Shown here: piece by piece, positions 43,433 through 52,617 of the stretch
Numbering within the stretch: position 1 is the first letter of the stretch
Layout: the number at the start of each line of letters is the position of its first letter
NCBI RefSeq assembly: GCF_004348825.1
Contig: NZ_SMJU01000014.1
Coordinates: 42,905 to 106,904 of the forward strand
Length of the DNA: 64,000 nucleotides
Direction: 5' to 3'
Origin: Arundinibacter roseus
Lineage (GTDB): Bacteria > Bacteroidota > Bacteroidia > Cytophagales > Spirosomataceae
Translations under genes and position numbers: made by a program
Notes under the pieces: generated by a model
Told to the model about the DNA's origin: nothing
What the model saw: the letters and a program-made list of their open reading frames with translations, nothing else
The model's database searches: none

Positions 43433-46400
43433 ATGGATCAATCTAAGAAAACGGTAAAAACAACCTGCTGCTATTGCGGCGTGGGCTGCGGAATCGTGGT
43501 GCAGCAACAGGCAAACGGTCGACTGACGCTGGAAGGCGACAAAAGCCATCCCGTCAACAAAGGTCACTTGTGCTCCAAAGGCATGAACCTGCACTACACA
43601 GCCATGGATTATAGCGATCGATTGCTGTACCCGCAGATGCGCATGAACCGCAGCATGCCGTTGCAGCGGGTCAGCTGGGACGCTGCCCTGGAACGGACCG
43701 CCACGGTTTTTCGACGATTTATTGAAAAATACGGTCCCGATTCCGTCGCTTTTTACGTGTCAGGGCAATGCCTTACCGAAGAATATTATTTAGTTAATAA
43801 ACTGATTAAAGGCTTTATTGGCTCCAATAATATTGATACCAACTCTCGTCTGTGCATGAGCTCAGCAGTGGCGGGCTACAAACTTTCTCTGGGAGAAGAC
43901 AGTGTGCCGATTTGTTACGATGATATTGAGCAGGCCGATGTGTTTTTTGTGCAGGGGGCCAATCCAGCCTGGTGCCATCCGATTTTGTGGCAGCGTATCG
44001 AAGCTCACAAAGCCATTAATCCGCAGGTAAAAATCATTACAGTAGATCCCCGAATTACCGACACGGCCCGCTCCGCGGATTTGCATCTCGCCATTCGGCC
44101 CGGAACTGACATTACACTCAACCACGCGATTGGTCGTGAATTGATAGAAAATGGTCATATTGATTCAGATTTCATTCTCGATCATACCTATGGTTTTTCG
44201 GCCTACCGCGAGGGAGTAATGCAACGAACGGTGGAGGAAGCCGCTGACATCTGCGGTCTTACACCTGAGGCAATTCGGAAAGCTGCCCGTTGGATCGGAC
44301 AGGCCAAAGGTTTTCTTTCGCTTTGGACTATGGGCATGAATCAGTCCGTGATTGGGGTAAATAAAAATCTTTCGCTCATCAACCTTCATCTCATTACAGG
44401 CCGAATCGGTACGCCGGGAAACGGGCCTTTTTCACTGACGGGCCAACCCAACGCTATGGGCGGGCGCGAAACCGGCGGATTGGCCAACAGCCTGCCCGCA
44501 CACCGCGACGTCACAAATCCGGAGCATCGGGCTTTTATGGAAAACTTTTGGAAAAGTCCGCAACCCATTGCCCACAAACCCGGACTGACCGCAACCGAAA
44601 TGTTTGACGCCCTGAAAGACGACCGGCTCAAAGCGATCTGGATTATCAATACCAATCCGCTGGTGAGTATGCCCGATGTACAGCAAACGGAGCTGGCGCT
44701 CCAAAAAAGTCGTTTTGTGGTTGTTCAGGATATTTCGCAGAGGGCAGACACGGTGGCTTTTGCTGACGTGGTACTGCCCGCCGCGGCATGGCTCGAAAAA
44801 GATGGAACAATGACCAATGCCGAGCGACGTATCACGTACCTTCCCAAACTTATGGATGCGCCCGGCGAAGCTTTGCCTGATCTGGAAATAATCCTGCGAT
44901 TCGCCCAAAAAATGGGTTTTCAGGAACACTTCAATCATTCCTCGGCAGCCGAAGTTTATGAGGAATATGTAAAAACCACAGCTAATACCAACATCAATAT
45001 CAGCGGATTGACGCATGTCGAAATTCAGAAGCAGCGCAGCGTGCAGTGGCCCTACTCGCCTACGCAAACAGCGGAATCGGCGAAGAGGCTTTTTGCAGAT
45101 CATCTTTTTTTCACCCCCAACAAACGAGCGCAAATCAAAGCGGTGCCGGATGAAAACAGGTCCGAGCCTACCGATCCGGAATTCCCGCTTGTGCTCACCA
45201 CGGGCCGCGTTCGTGACCACTGGCACACGATGACCAAAACGGACAAAGTAGCCCGGCTCCAGCAACATACGTCTCAGCCAGAATTGCAGCTACATCCACA
45301 GGATGCAGCCGCACGAGGCATTCGGGATCAGCAGTTGGTGGTAGTTTCGGGCCGACGGGGCGAAGTGCGGGTAAAAGCCCGGCTTTCGGAGGACACCAAA
45401 CCGGGCGTTTGTTTTTTACCCATGCACTGGGGAAAAATTCAAGGGAGCATTTTAGGCCGAGCCAACAACCTGACCAATAGCCTGGTAGACCCAATTTCCA
45501 AAGAACCAGATTTCAAATTCACCGCTGTTCAGGTAGCGATTTTTGAAAAACCGATTGAAAAAATAATCGTCATTGGCGCGGGCTCAGCCGGCCTTGGATT
45601 TATTAATGCGTATCGGGCCACTAATCAGCGCGATGAAATTCATGTTTTTTCCAAAGAAATTTTTCCGTTTTACAACCGCGTGTTACTACCCGACTACATC
45701 AGCGGTGCGCAGTCCTGGGAACAACTCGTCAAACTACGGGAAGATCAGTTTGAAAATCAGGGAATTGTAGTTCATAAAGGCTTGGGAGTAACGGCGATTG
45801 ATCGTTCACAAAAAACTATAACGGATACCAACGGGCAAATCCACAGCTACGACAAGTTAGTTTTGGGCACGGGTAGCCGCGCCTTTATGCCCAAAGGAAT
45901 ACCCGCATTGAAGGGCATACTAAATATGCGCTCACGCCTTGATGCCGATGCGCTTACGCCCTTTCTCACCAACCCTGATCCGCACGTGGTCATTGTGGGG
46001 GGCGGTTTACTGGGGCTTGAACTAGCAGCTTCGCTGCGCAGCCTGAACGTCCGTGTAAGCATTGTGCAGCGCATCAGCCGCTTCATGGAACGGCAGCTTG
46101 ATCCGCTGGCAGGAGAATTGCTTTATCAGGAAATACGAGAGCGGGGAATTGAGGTATACTTTAACGACGAAGTTCAAACTTTTTATGGCACCGACTCGCT
46201 TCAGGGACTACACCTCAAATCGGGGCGACGCATTAGCTGTCAGGCCGTTGTTATTGCCATTGGCACCATCCCGAATACCGAACTTGCACAAGCCGCCGGG
46301 CTGGAATGCAACCGGGGCGTGCTGGTCAATGACTGGATGCAAACAACTGATCCTGATATATTTGCGGCGGGAGAAATCGCTCAATGGCGCGGACAAATGT

Positions 46401-46951
46401 GGGGCATTACGCTGGCCGCTGAGCAGCAGGCGGAGGTCATTGCGCAGGTCATCAGCGGTGATTTCTCGCAACCGTACGAAGGAAGTGTATCAGTCAATAT
46501 TCTCAAAATGGAAGGCTTGCATCTGTGCAGCATTGGCCTGTCCGAGGCCCCGCCGGATGACCCAACGTACGAAGAAATCACGTTTCTGGACAAGGCACGG
46601 CGCTACTACAAAAAATGTATTGTACATAAAGACAAGCTCGTAGGCGCTGTCCTGGTCGGTGATAAAAATGAATTCAATGAATTTCGTGACCTGATTAGTC
46701 GAGGTACAGAGCTTTCTGAAAAGCGGCTTCAACTCCTTCGTTCAGGCGCAGCAAGCAACCCGCAGGTTGGCAAACTCGTGTGTTCGTGTCAGTCGGTAGG
46801 TCAGGGAAATATCGAAAAAGCGATTCGGGAAGGCTGTACAGATTTTAAGCAACTTTGCCAGCAAACTGGCGCCGGAACCGGATGCGGGTCCTGTCGCCCG
46901 GAAGTACGTTCTATTCTGGAAAATTGCCTGGTTTCTGAACAGGTATTTTAA
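43433..46951 (+). CDS. Assimilatory nitrate reductase fused to FAD/NAD(P)H and BFD-like domains
   Basis: This 1172-residue protein starts at ATG 43433 (the frame is open from a TTG at 43379, without homology). Residues 1 to about 690 are a molybdopterin oxidoreductase. Its [4Fe-4S] ligands are C12, C15, C19 (CCYCGVGC) and C47 (GHLCSKG). It shows NSRLCMSSAVAGY, and the MoCo C-terminal domain has RVRDHWHTMTKT. From about 707 there is a NirB-like FAD/NAD(P)H oxidoreductase (VIGAGSAGLGF; GGGLLGLELAASL at about 852). At the end is a BFD-like [2Fe-2S] domain with VCSCQSVG and TGCGSCRPE. It should reduce nitrate to nitrite with NAD(P)H in one chain, joining what are NasA and NasC elsewhere. Confidence 0.92.
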   Translation: MDQSKKTVKTTCCYCGVGCGIVVQQQANGRLTLEGDKSHPVNKGHLCSKGMNLHYTAMDYSDRLLYPQMRMNRSMPLQRVSWDAALERTATVFRRFIEKYGPDSVAFYVSGQCLTEEYYLVNKLIKGFIGSNNIDTNSRLCMSSAVAGYKLSLGEDSVPICYDDIEQADVFFVQGANPAWCHPILWQRIEAHKAINPQVKIITVDPRITDTARSADLHLAIRPGTDITLNHAIGRELIENGHIDSDFILDHTYGFSAYREGVMQRTVEEAADICGLTPEAIRKAARWIGQAKGFLSLWTMGMNQSVIGVNKNLSLINLHLITGRIGTPGNGPFSLTGQPNAMGGRETGGLANSLPAHRDVTNPEHRAFMENFWKSPQPIAHKPGLTATEMFDALKDDRLKAIWIINTNPLVSMPDVQQTELALQKSRFVVVQDISQRADTVAFADVVLPAAAWLEKDGTMTNAERRITYLPKLMDAPGEALPDLEIILRFAQKMGFQEHFNHSSAAEVYEEYVKTTANTNINISGLTHVEIQKQRSVQWPYSPTQTAESAKRLFADHLFFTPNKRAQIKAVPDENRSEPTDPEFPLVLTTGRVRDHWHTMTKTDKVARLQQHTSQPELQLHPQDAAARGIRDQQLVVVSGRRGEVRVKARLSEDTKPGVCFLPMHWGKIQGSILGRANNLTNSLVDPISKEPDFKFTAVQVAIFEKPIEKIIVIGAGSAGLGFINAYRATNQRDEIHVFSKEIFPFYNRVLLPDYISGAQSWEQLVKLREDQFENQGIVVHKGLGVTAIDRSQKTITDTNGQIHSYDKLVLGTGSRAFMPKGIPALKGILNMRSRLDADALTPFLTNPDPHVVIVGGGLLGLELAASLRSLNVRVSIVQRISRFMERQLDPLAGELLYQEIRERGIEVYFNDEVQTFYGTDSLQGLHLKSGRRISCQAVVIAIGTIPNTELAQAAGLECNRGVLVNDWMQTTDPDIFAAGEIAQWRGQMWGITLAAEQQAEVIAQVISGDFSQPYEGSVSVNILKMEGLHLCSIGLSEAPPDDPTYEEITFLDKARRYYKKCIVHKDKLVGAVLVGDKNEFNEFRDLISRGTELSEKRLQLLRSGAASNPQVGKLVCSCQSVGQGNIEKAIREGCTDFKQLCQQTGAGTGCGSCRPEVRSILENCLVSEQVF

Positions 46952-46969
46952 GTCTGATTTTTATAAAAA

Positions 46970-48433
46970 ATGACTATGCAAGACGCTCATACAATCAAAA
47001 TAAACCTGCCGGGCGGCATCATTTCACCGGGTCGGCTACTCGAACTCCTTACGCTGATACAGAAAGCCAAAGTTTCGGACGTCCGCTTCGGTTCCCGGCA
47101 GCAACTGTTGTTTCAGGTACCTATTGAAGACTGGGAATTTTTGAAACAAGAATTTGAGACAAATCAGGTTTTGTTTGAAAAAGATTCCGACAACTTTCCT
47201 AACATCATCAGTTCCTACTGTGCCGAAGGGGTATTCAGAACCGGGCAGTGGCTGTGCGAAAGTGAATACCATACCGTGCTGGACGGCTTTGAACATACAC
47301 CCGCATTAAAAATAAATCTCTCCGATTCACATCAGAGTTTTACGCCATTTTTTACCGGAAATCTAAATTTCATTGCTTCTTCCGAGCCTCATTTCTGGTT
47401 CCTGTACCTACGCCCAATACAGTCCAACGACTTATTTCGCTGGCCCGAGTTGATCTACTCAGCCGACATTGCCCGATTGTCGCAGGCGCTGGAACAAGTC
47501 ATGGAAGATTCGGGAAATTGTACCATTCAGGATTGGCATTCAGCCGTGCATTTACACCAAACATTTATTACCCAACCGGCTTTTGACGAAGTACACTTGC
47601 CCGAATTTTCACTTCCTTACTACGAAGGATTCAACCGGTACGGCGAGCGCTCGTGGCTGGGATTGTACCGCCGCAACGAATGGTTTTCCATCGCCTTCCT
47701 CCGCGACTTATGTGCGCTTTGCGTGGATACCCGCCTGGGCGAGCTGTGTACAACCCCCTGGAAGTCATTGATTATCAAAGGCATTGAAGAGAAAAATCGT
47801 CCGCAGTGGAGTCGGATTCTGGGGCGGCACAACATCAATGTGCGACACACGGCGAGTGAGCTTGCCTGGCAAACCGACGAACATTGCCGGGAAGGAATTG
47901 CGTTAAAAAACTACATCCGAAGTTATTTTGAGAAAAACGATACCCGCACTTTTGGCCTGTGCTTTGGCATTCAGACTCGTCCCGAAGCGGAAGTTTTTGG
48001 TTCGGTATTAATTCGAAAACGCGCGCTTTTTTCGTGGCGAGGCTGGTCGCTGTTCCCGGTGTATGATTTGTACTATACTGAAAATTTCAACCCAAACAGT
48101 CGGGTTTATTTTTTGCAGGAAACAGGTTTACTAAAAAACCACTTGCCTCGCGAAGTAGAGAATGTATGCCGCAGATTTAACGCACAGCGACAGAAGCAAT
48201 CGCCCGTCCGCATCCGAACCGAAGCGGCCCTCAGCCCGGCACCGCAGCCTATGTCGGAGGTTTTTGTTTGCTCCGAATGTCTGACCCACTACGATCCGGC
48301 CTACGGCGATGTTCGGGCCGGAATCCAGGCCGGAACACCCTTTGACCATCTGCCTCCTGCCTACCTCTGCCCTACCTGCGATGCGCCAAAATCGGCCTTT
48401 GAACTCCTGGAAAGTACTGCACAACTTAGTTGA
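46970..48433 (+). CDS. Sulfite/nitrite-reductase-like protein with a C-terminal rubredoxin domain
   Basis: This 487-residue protein starts like a nitrite/sulfite reductase ferredoxin-like half domain (INLPGGIISPGRLLELLTLI, parallel to the same region of NirB). C84 and C96 stand near the first cluster site. The second ligand pair of NirB (GCIREC) is replaced by SDSHQSF at 118-124, so an active siroheme-[4Fe-4S] centre is unlikely. A second half-domain-like repeat follows (TPWKSLIIKGIEEKN). At 428-487 is a rubredoxin with C434, C437, C467 and C470 (VCSECLTHYDP, YLCPTCDAPKSAFE). It sits 18 bases after the nitrate reductase, so an electron-carrier or assembly role is likely. Confidence 0.8.
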   Translation: MTMQDAHTIKINLPGGIISPGRLLELLTLIQKAKVSDVRFGSRQQLLFQVPIEDWEFLKQEFETNQVLFEKDSDNFPNIISSYCAEGVFRTGQWLCESEYHTVLDGFEHTPALKINLSDSHQSFTPFFTGNLNFIASSEPHFWFLYLRPIQSNDLFRWPELIYSADIARLSQALEQVMEDSGNCTIQDWHSAVHLHQTFITQPAFDEVHLPEFSLPYYEGFNRYGERSWLGLYRRNEWFSIAFLRDLCALCVDTRLGELCTTPWKSLIIKGIEEKNRPQWSRILGRHNINVRHTASELAWQTDEHCREGIALKNYIRSYFEKNDTRTFGLCFGIQTRPEAEVFGSVLIRKRALFSWRGWSLFPVYDLYYTENFNPNSRVYFLQETGLLKNHLPREVENVCRRFNAQRQKQSPVRIRTEAALSPAPQPMSEVFVCSECLTHYDPAYGDVRAGIQAGTPFDHLPPAYLCPTCDAPKSAFELLESTAQLS

Positions 48434-48458
48434 TTTTACTATATTCACTTCTGAACTC

Positions 48459-48935
48459 ATGAAAACGACCCGTGTGAAGGCCATTTATTTTGAATTTGAG
48501 AACGACTTTGTCGATACGCTGCGCTGCATTCCTATGATCGTGCGTTTCAAACTGGATGCCTGCGATAAAAAATTGCAGCTGGCAGAATGGAGTCGATTAC
48601 TACCCGAAGAAAAGAAGTTGCTGGCCAATTTACCCTGCCAAACTCCACAGGAAATTGCTGATTATCGGGCATGCCTGCAAGCAATGGTGCGACTACGCAG
48701 CCAAAAGGAAATCAAGGATTTGGGCGGTGTGCACGACAGCTGGAACACGCTAAGTGAAGTGCCCGAAGAAGTGCAGCAAAAAGCGCTCGAATGGAACTGC
48801 CCGCCTCCAACGCTTCAGCAATGGATACGTTTGGCTCAATTGCAGCGCTTTGCGCTGGTAAAACTCAGTCGTTCGGGCCACGAAGGTGAAAATTTCCCGA
48901 AAGCGCTGCGTGAATTTGGAATTTACACGCCCTGA
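48459..48935 (+). CDS. Nitrate-reductase-associated protein
   Basis: This 158-residue protein starts at ATG 48459; an upstream open extension overlaps the rubredoxin gene and is not used. It matches my memory of the nitrate-reductase-associated family (TIGR02664), found beside narB in cyanobacteria: FEFENDFVDTLRCIPMIVRF, LDACDKKLQLAEW and the helical C terminus. It is cytoplasmic, has no catalytic motif and an unknown molecular role; assembly or activation of the reductase is plausible. Its 3' end overlaps that of the convergent mobA by 13 bases. Confidence 0.78.
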   Translation: MKTTRVKAIYFEFENDFVDTLRCIPMIVRFKLDACDKKLQLAEWSRLLPEEKKLLANLPCQTPQEIADYRACLQAMVRLRSQKEIKDLGGVHDSWNTLSEVPEEVQQKALEWNCPPPTLQQWIRLAQLQRFALVKLSRSGHEGENFPKALREFGIYTP

Positions 48936-49549
48936 TTCGTTTCCAGATCGCGGGGGCTATTCCAGTTTTTGAAAGCGGCACTTTGCCCCACGGGCGCTGA
49001 TTTTAACGCTGTTTTTCCAATACTTAATACATACATCAAGCTATGATGTGGCAGCAGTTGGCCGTCAAGCTGTTGCTGAACCTGCGCCAATAGTCGGCCT
49101 GAGTAAATGCCCGGAAAAGGCTGTGAGCGTTTATTTTCCTCAAAAATCCAGGCATCAAATTCCGGAAAATCGGTATAGAACCGGATCAATTCCTGCAAAA
49201 GCTCCACGGTAACCGCAGGCATGTCACACGGCAGCACGAGCACATCGGCCATTGGAAAGAGTGCATGAAAACTAAGCAGGCCTTTGAGCGGTCCGCCAAC
49301 GGGCAGGGGCAAATCAAGCCGCAGACTAAACTCCGGCAGGACTACAGCTTCGTAGTTTTTTCGCTGCTTTTCCTGAATCATTACGTGCACGGGCACGCCG
49401 GCCTGTTGCAGCGTCAAACCAGCCTGATTGACCCACGCACACTCCCCTGCCGAAGTCAGCAACCCTTTGTCGTGCCCCATTCGGCGGCTTTCGCCACCGC
49501 TCAGTACGAGCCCCTGCAGCGGCAGTATTTCTTCATTCATTGGTTTCAT
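48923..49549 (-). CDS. mobA: Molybdenum cofactor guanylyltransferase
   Basis: This 208-residue protein transfers GMP to molybdopterin to make the MGD form of the cofactor that nitrate reductases of this class need. It shows GLVLSGGESRRMGHDKGLL (nucleotide loop and K), VLVLPCDMPAVTVELL (acidic metal site) and a family-typical C terminus. I chose ATG 49549, which leaves 4 bases to the upstream gene. An open GTG start at 49591 would overlap that gene. It is the only molybdenum-cofactor gene in the window. Confidence 0.88.
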   Translation of the reverse strand: MKPMNEEILPLQGLVLSGGESRRMGHDKGLLTSAGECAWVNQAGLTLQQAGVPVHVMIQEKQRKNYEAVVLPEFSLRLDLPLPVGGPLKGLLSFHALFPMADVLVLPCDMPAVTVELLQELIRFYTDFPEFDAWIFEENKRSQPFPGIYSGRLLAQVQQQLDGQLLPHHSLMYVLSIGKTALKSAPVGQSAAFKNWNSPRDLETNQGV

Positions 49550-49553
49550 GGGC

Positions 49554-50180
49554 TTAGTCCAATCCCTGATTTTCAGATTTTTCGGCTTCACTTTTTGCCA
49601 CTTTCTCTTTCACCAACACCTCCGTAATCCGGTTAAGTTCTTCCACCTTGTAGGCAAAGTCGCCCCGAAGCATGTCGCGTACCGCTTTTAGTTGTTCCAT
49701 CGCGGTTTCCAGATCATCCGGCAGGCTGTCGGTCAGCACTTCCCGCAGGCGTTTGGCGAGCGTTGGCGACATGCCGTTGGTCGAAATGGCGACCTTCAAG
49801 TTACCTTTTTTCACCACCGATGAAAGGTAAAAATCGCAGAAATCGGGTGTATCCGCCACGTTGCAGAGCAGGTGTTTCGTGCGGGCAACCTGTTTTATGC
49901 GTTTATTTTCTTCTTTATCATTAGTAGCTACAATCGCCAGGTCTTTCCCGTCAAGGTCTGCATCTTCAAAGCGGCGAAAAATCAGTTTAACTCGTTCTTT
50001 ATCAGCGACTAACTCCTGAATCTCGGGTCGAATTTCGGGCGCAATCAGCGTGATGGTAGCCTGTGGAGAATTTCCCAAAACGGCCTCTATTTTTTCCAGA
50101 CCTACATAGCCACCACCCACAATGAGCAGGTGCAGATCGGGGTTATCAAGTTTCAGAAAAATTGGGAAAAGATGGTTCAA
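49554..50180 (-). CDS. Precorrin-2 dehydrogenase / sirohydrochlorin ferrochelatase (Met8-like)
   Basis: This 208-residue protein has a Rossmann start, LLIVGGGYVGLEKIEAVLG, an Asp/Asn-rich VATNDKEENKRI loop and NVADTPDFCDFYLSSVVKKG, as in the N-terminal half of CysG and yeast Met8. It oxidises precorrin-2 and inserts iron to give siroheme for NirB. The start is a TTG at 50180, supported by the standard opening MNHLFPIFLKLD and the lack of an ATG upstream. It pairs with mobA and complements cobA of the same island. Confidence 0.88.
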   Translation of the reverse strand: MNHLFPIFLKLDNPDLHLLIVGGGYVGLEKIEAVLGNSPQATITLIAPEIRPEIQELVADKERVKLIFRRFEDADLDGKDLAIVATNDKEENKRIKQVARTKHLLCNVADTPDFCDFYLSSVVKKGNLKVAISTNGMSPTLAKRLREVLTDSLPDDLETAMEQLKAVRDMLRGDFAYKVEELNRITEVLVKEKVAKSEAEKSENQGLD

Positions 50181-50393
50181 AATGAGAAAAATTTAAGTCA
50201 ATGATTTTGATAAATAAATCTATCAAATGTAACGCTATAAACCGAAATCTGTTGAGTAAGGATATCATTTGAAATCAGGATTCAGGTTTGCGCAGCATGA
50301 ACAACTACCTGAAAAAGCAAACTTCCCCGAATATCAATCTAAAACTGAGGCCCGTCTTGGCCAAAATTCACACTTTCAGCGTACCTTTGTGGT

Positions 50394-52343
50394 ATGATTG
50401 CGATAACAAACCTTAGTTACTACCTCGGCGACCGGGCACTCTATGACAGTGCCTCCCTGCACATTAAGCCCAAGCAGAAAATTGGCCTCATTGGCCTGAA
50501 CGGAACCGGAAAATCGACGCTGCTGCGGATGATCAATGGCGAGTTTCAACCCGATGAAGGCAGTATCTCCAAATCAGGAGATTGTACCATCGGCTTCCTA
50601 AATCAGGATTTGCTTAGTTACCAAAGCGACGACTCTATTTTGTCGGTGGCGATGCAGGCTTTTCAGCGGCAAAATGAGTTACAAATTCAGATTGACAAAG
50701 TCATTCATGAAATGGAGATCAATTATCGCGACGAGCTGGTAGACAAGCTGGCGCGGGTGCAGGAAGAATTTGAAGCACTGGACGGTTACACTATTCAGTC
50801 CAAAGCAGAGGCTATTCTGGAAGGACTCGGATTTTCGACCAAAGACCTCGATCAGCCCCTGCGGCTCTTTTCGGGGGGCTGGCGGATGCGCGTGATGCTT
50901 GCCAAGCTTTTACTCCAAAAGCCCGCCCTGCTGATGCTCGATGAGCCTACCAACCACCTTGACTTACCGTCGATTCAGTGGGTAGAAAAGTACGTACAGA
51001 ATTATGAAGGAGCCGTTATTGTGGTTAGTCACGACCGCGAATTTCTGGACAATGTTGTGGACACCATCGTAGAAGTATCGGGTGGTAAATTAAATCTGTA
51101 TTCAGGAAATTATTCGTTTTATATCGAAGAGAAAGCCCTGCGGAACGAAATACAACGCGGAGCATACGAAAATCAGCAGGCCAAAATTCGTCAGACCGAG
51201 CGTTTTATTGAACGCTTTAAGGCCAAAGCGACCAAAGCCAAGCAGGTTCAAAGCCGGGTAAAAGCGCTGAACAGAATGGACACGGTAGACGAAGTGATTG
51301 ACGAAAACGCCAAAGTGCATTTTCGCTTTCAGTTTACGACCCAGCCCGGCCGACACGTGTTTCAGCTGGAAGACGCCTCCAAAGCATATGGTGAGAAGGT
51401 GATTTTGGACAGTACCAATATCAGCATGGAGCGGGGCGATAAAATTGCGCTCATTGGCGCCAACGGTCGGGGAAAATCGACGGTATTGCGCGTGGTAGCA
51501 GGCACCGAGCCAATCGAAGGTGTGCGGCGACTTGGGCATAATGTGTCCTTTACGTTTTATGCGCAGCATCAGCTGGAATCGCTGAATCTGACGCACAACC
51601 TCATTGAGGAGTTAAAATACGCCAATCCGACAAAATCAGAAACGGAACTGCGGACCGTTTTGGGTTGCTTTTTGTTCTCCGGAGACGATGTATTCAAAAA
51701 AATAAAGGTGCTTTCGGGTGGTGAAAAATCACGGATTGCTCTGGCAAAAGTACTGCTTTCACAAGCCAATTTTCTACTGCTTGACGAGCCTACCAACCAC
51801 CTCGACATGCAGTCGGTCAATATTCTGATTCAGGCGTTGCAGCAGTATGAGGGTAGCTATATTGTGGTGAGTCACGACCGCTATTTTGTAGAATCTATCG
51901 CCAACAAAATTTGGTATATTGAAGATCAGGAAATAAAGGAATATCCGGGCACGTATCAGGAATATGAACTATGGCTGGAAGAACGCGGATTGCAATCGGC
52001 TGTGAGTGAAAAGGCCATCGTGAGCAGCGCTCCTCCCCAAAAATCAACCGCTACTGCGCAGGCAAGCAACGGAAACGGTTCACGCAAAGATCCTTCCCCA
52101 AAACCAGATAATCAAAAAGCCCTGCGGCAGGCCCAAAAACTGATCGGCGAACTCGAAGCAAATATTACGCAGCTGGAAGCCCAAAAAGCCACTTTGGAAA
52201 AAAAACTGGCAGATCCGCACTCCTATGCGGAAAAAGGTACGCTGGAAAAACTGAACGCAGAATATGCGCATACTACCAAAAAACTGGCCGATACAACTGA
52301 AGCCTGGGAAGTGGCAATGCTGGAAGTAGAAGAACTATCCTGA
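50394..52343 (+). CDS. ABC-F family ATPase
   Basis: This 649-residue protein has two ABC domains and no membrane part. The first Walker A is GLNGTGKSTLL and the second GANGRGKSTVL; both signature (LFSGGWRMR, VLSGGEKSR) and Walker B regions (LLMLDEPTNHLD, FLLLDEPTNHLD) are intact. A charged linker (about 240-290) and a long C-terminal coiled coil (about 580-640) follow, as in Uup-like proteins. ABC-F proteins act on ribosomes or DNA; the exact subfamily cannot be settled here. It is monocistronic. Confidence 0.92.
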   Translation: MIAITNLSYYLGDRALYDSASLHIKPKQKIGLIGLNGTGKSTLLRMINGEFQPDEGSISKSGDCTIGFLNQDLLSYQSDDSILSVAMQAFQRQNELQIQIDKVIHEMEINYRDELVDKLARVQEEFEALDGYTIQSKAEAILEGLGFSTKDLDQPLRLFSGGWRMRVMLAKLLLQKPALLMLDEPTNHLDLPSIQWVEKYVQNYEGAVIVVSHDREFLDNVVDTIVEVSGGKLNLYSGNYSFYIEEKALRNEIQRGAYENQQAKIRQTERFIERFKAKATKAKQVQSRVKALNRMDTVDEVIDENAKVHFRFQFTTQPGRHVFQLEDASKAYGEKVILDSTNISMERGDKIALIGANGRGKSTVLRVVAGTEPIEGVRRLGHNVSFTFYAQHQLESLNLTHNLIEELKYANPTKSETELRTVLGCFLFSGDDVFKKIKVLSGGEKSRIALAKVLLSQANFLLLDEPTNHLDMQSVNILIQALQQYEGSYIVVSHDRYFVESIANKIWYIEDQEIKEYPGTYQEYELWLEERGLQSAVSEKAIVSSAPPQKSTATAQASNGNGSRKDPSPKPDNQKALRQAQKLIGELEANITQLEAQKATLEKKLADPHSYAEKGTLEKLNAEYAHTTKKLADTTEAWEVAMLEVEELS

Positions 52344-52411
52344 ATAGCTATGAGCATTTAGCGATTAGCTTTTTTGTGATTGCCTGAAATAAGTTGACCA
52401 CAAATCAACTT

Positions 52412-52588
52412 ATGACAATGGAAAAATCAGATTCAAAAAGCGGAAAAAGTGCAAAATTTGTATTCCGCAAACGTCAGGTGTTCAGTGAAGCGTTCAAACG
52501 CGAGAAGGTAGCCCAGTGTGATTGTCATTGCCTAATTGTTAATAACCTAAAAGCTAACAGTTACTTAAAGATGAGTCATTCTGAATAA
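52412..52588 (+). pseudogene. Truncated transposase N-terminal remnant
   Basis: The short frame reads FVFRKRQVFSEAFKREKVAQ, which resembles the N-terminal helix-turn-helix of IS3-type OrfA transposases. After VAQ it runs into unrelated sequence and stops. No inverted repeats, OrfB or remaining transposase is present. It fills the gap between the ABC-F gene and the convergent symporter gene, and is probably a dead insertion remnant rather than a gene. Confidence 0.5.
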
Positions 52589-52617
52589 TCGGGATGACTA
52601 ATCTTTTTGTGTTTAAT

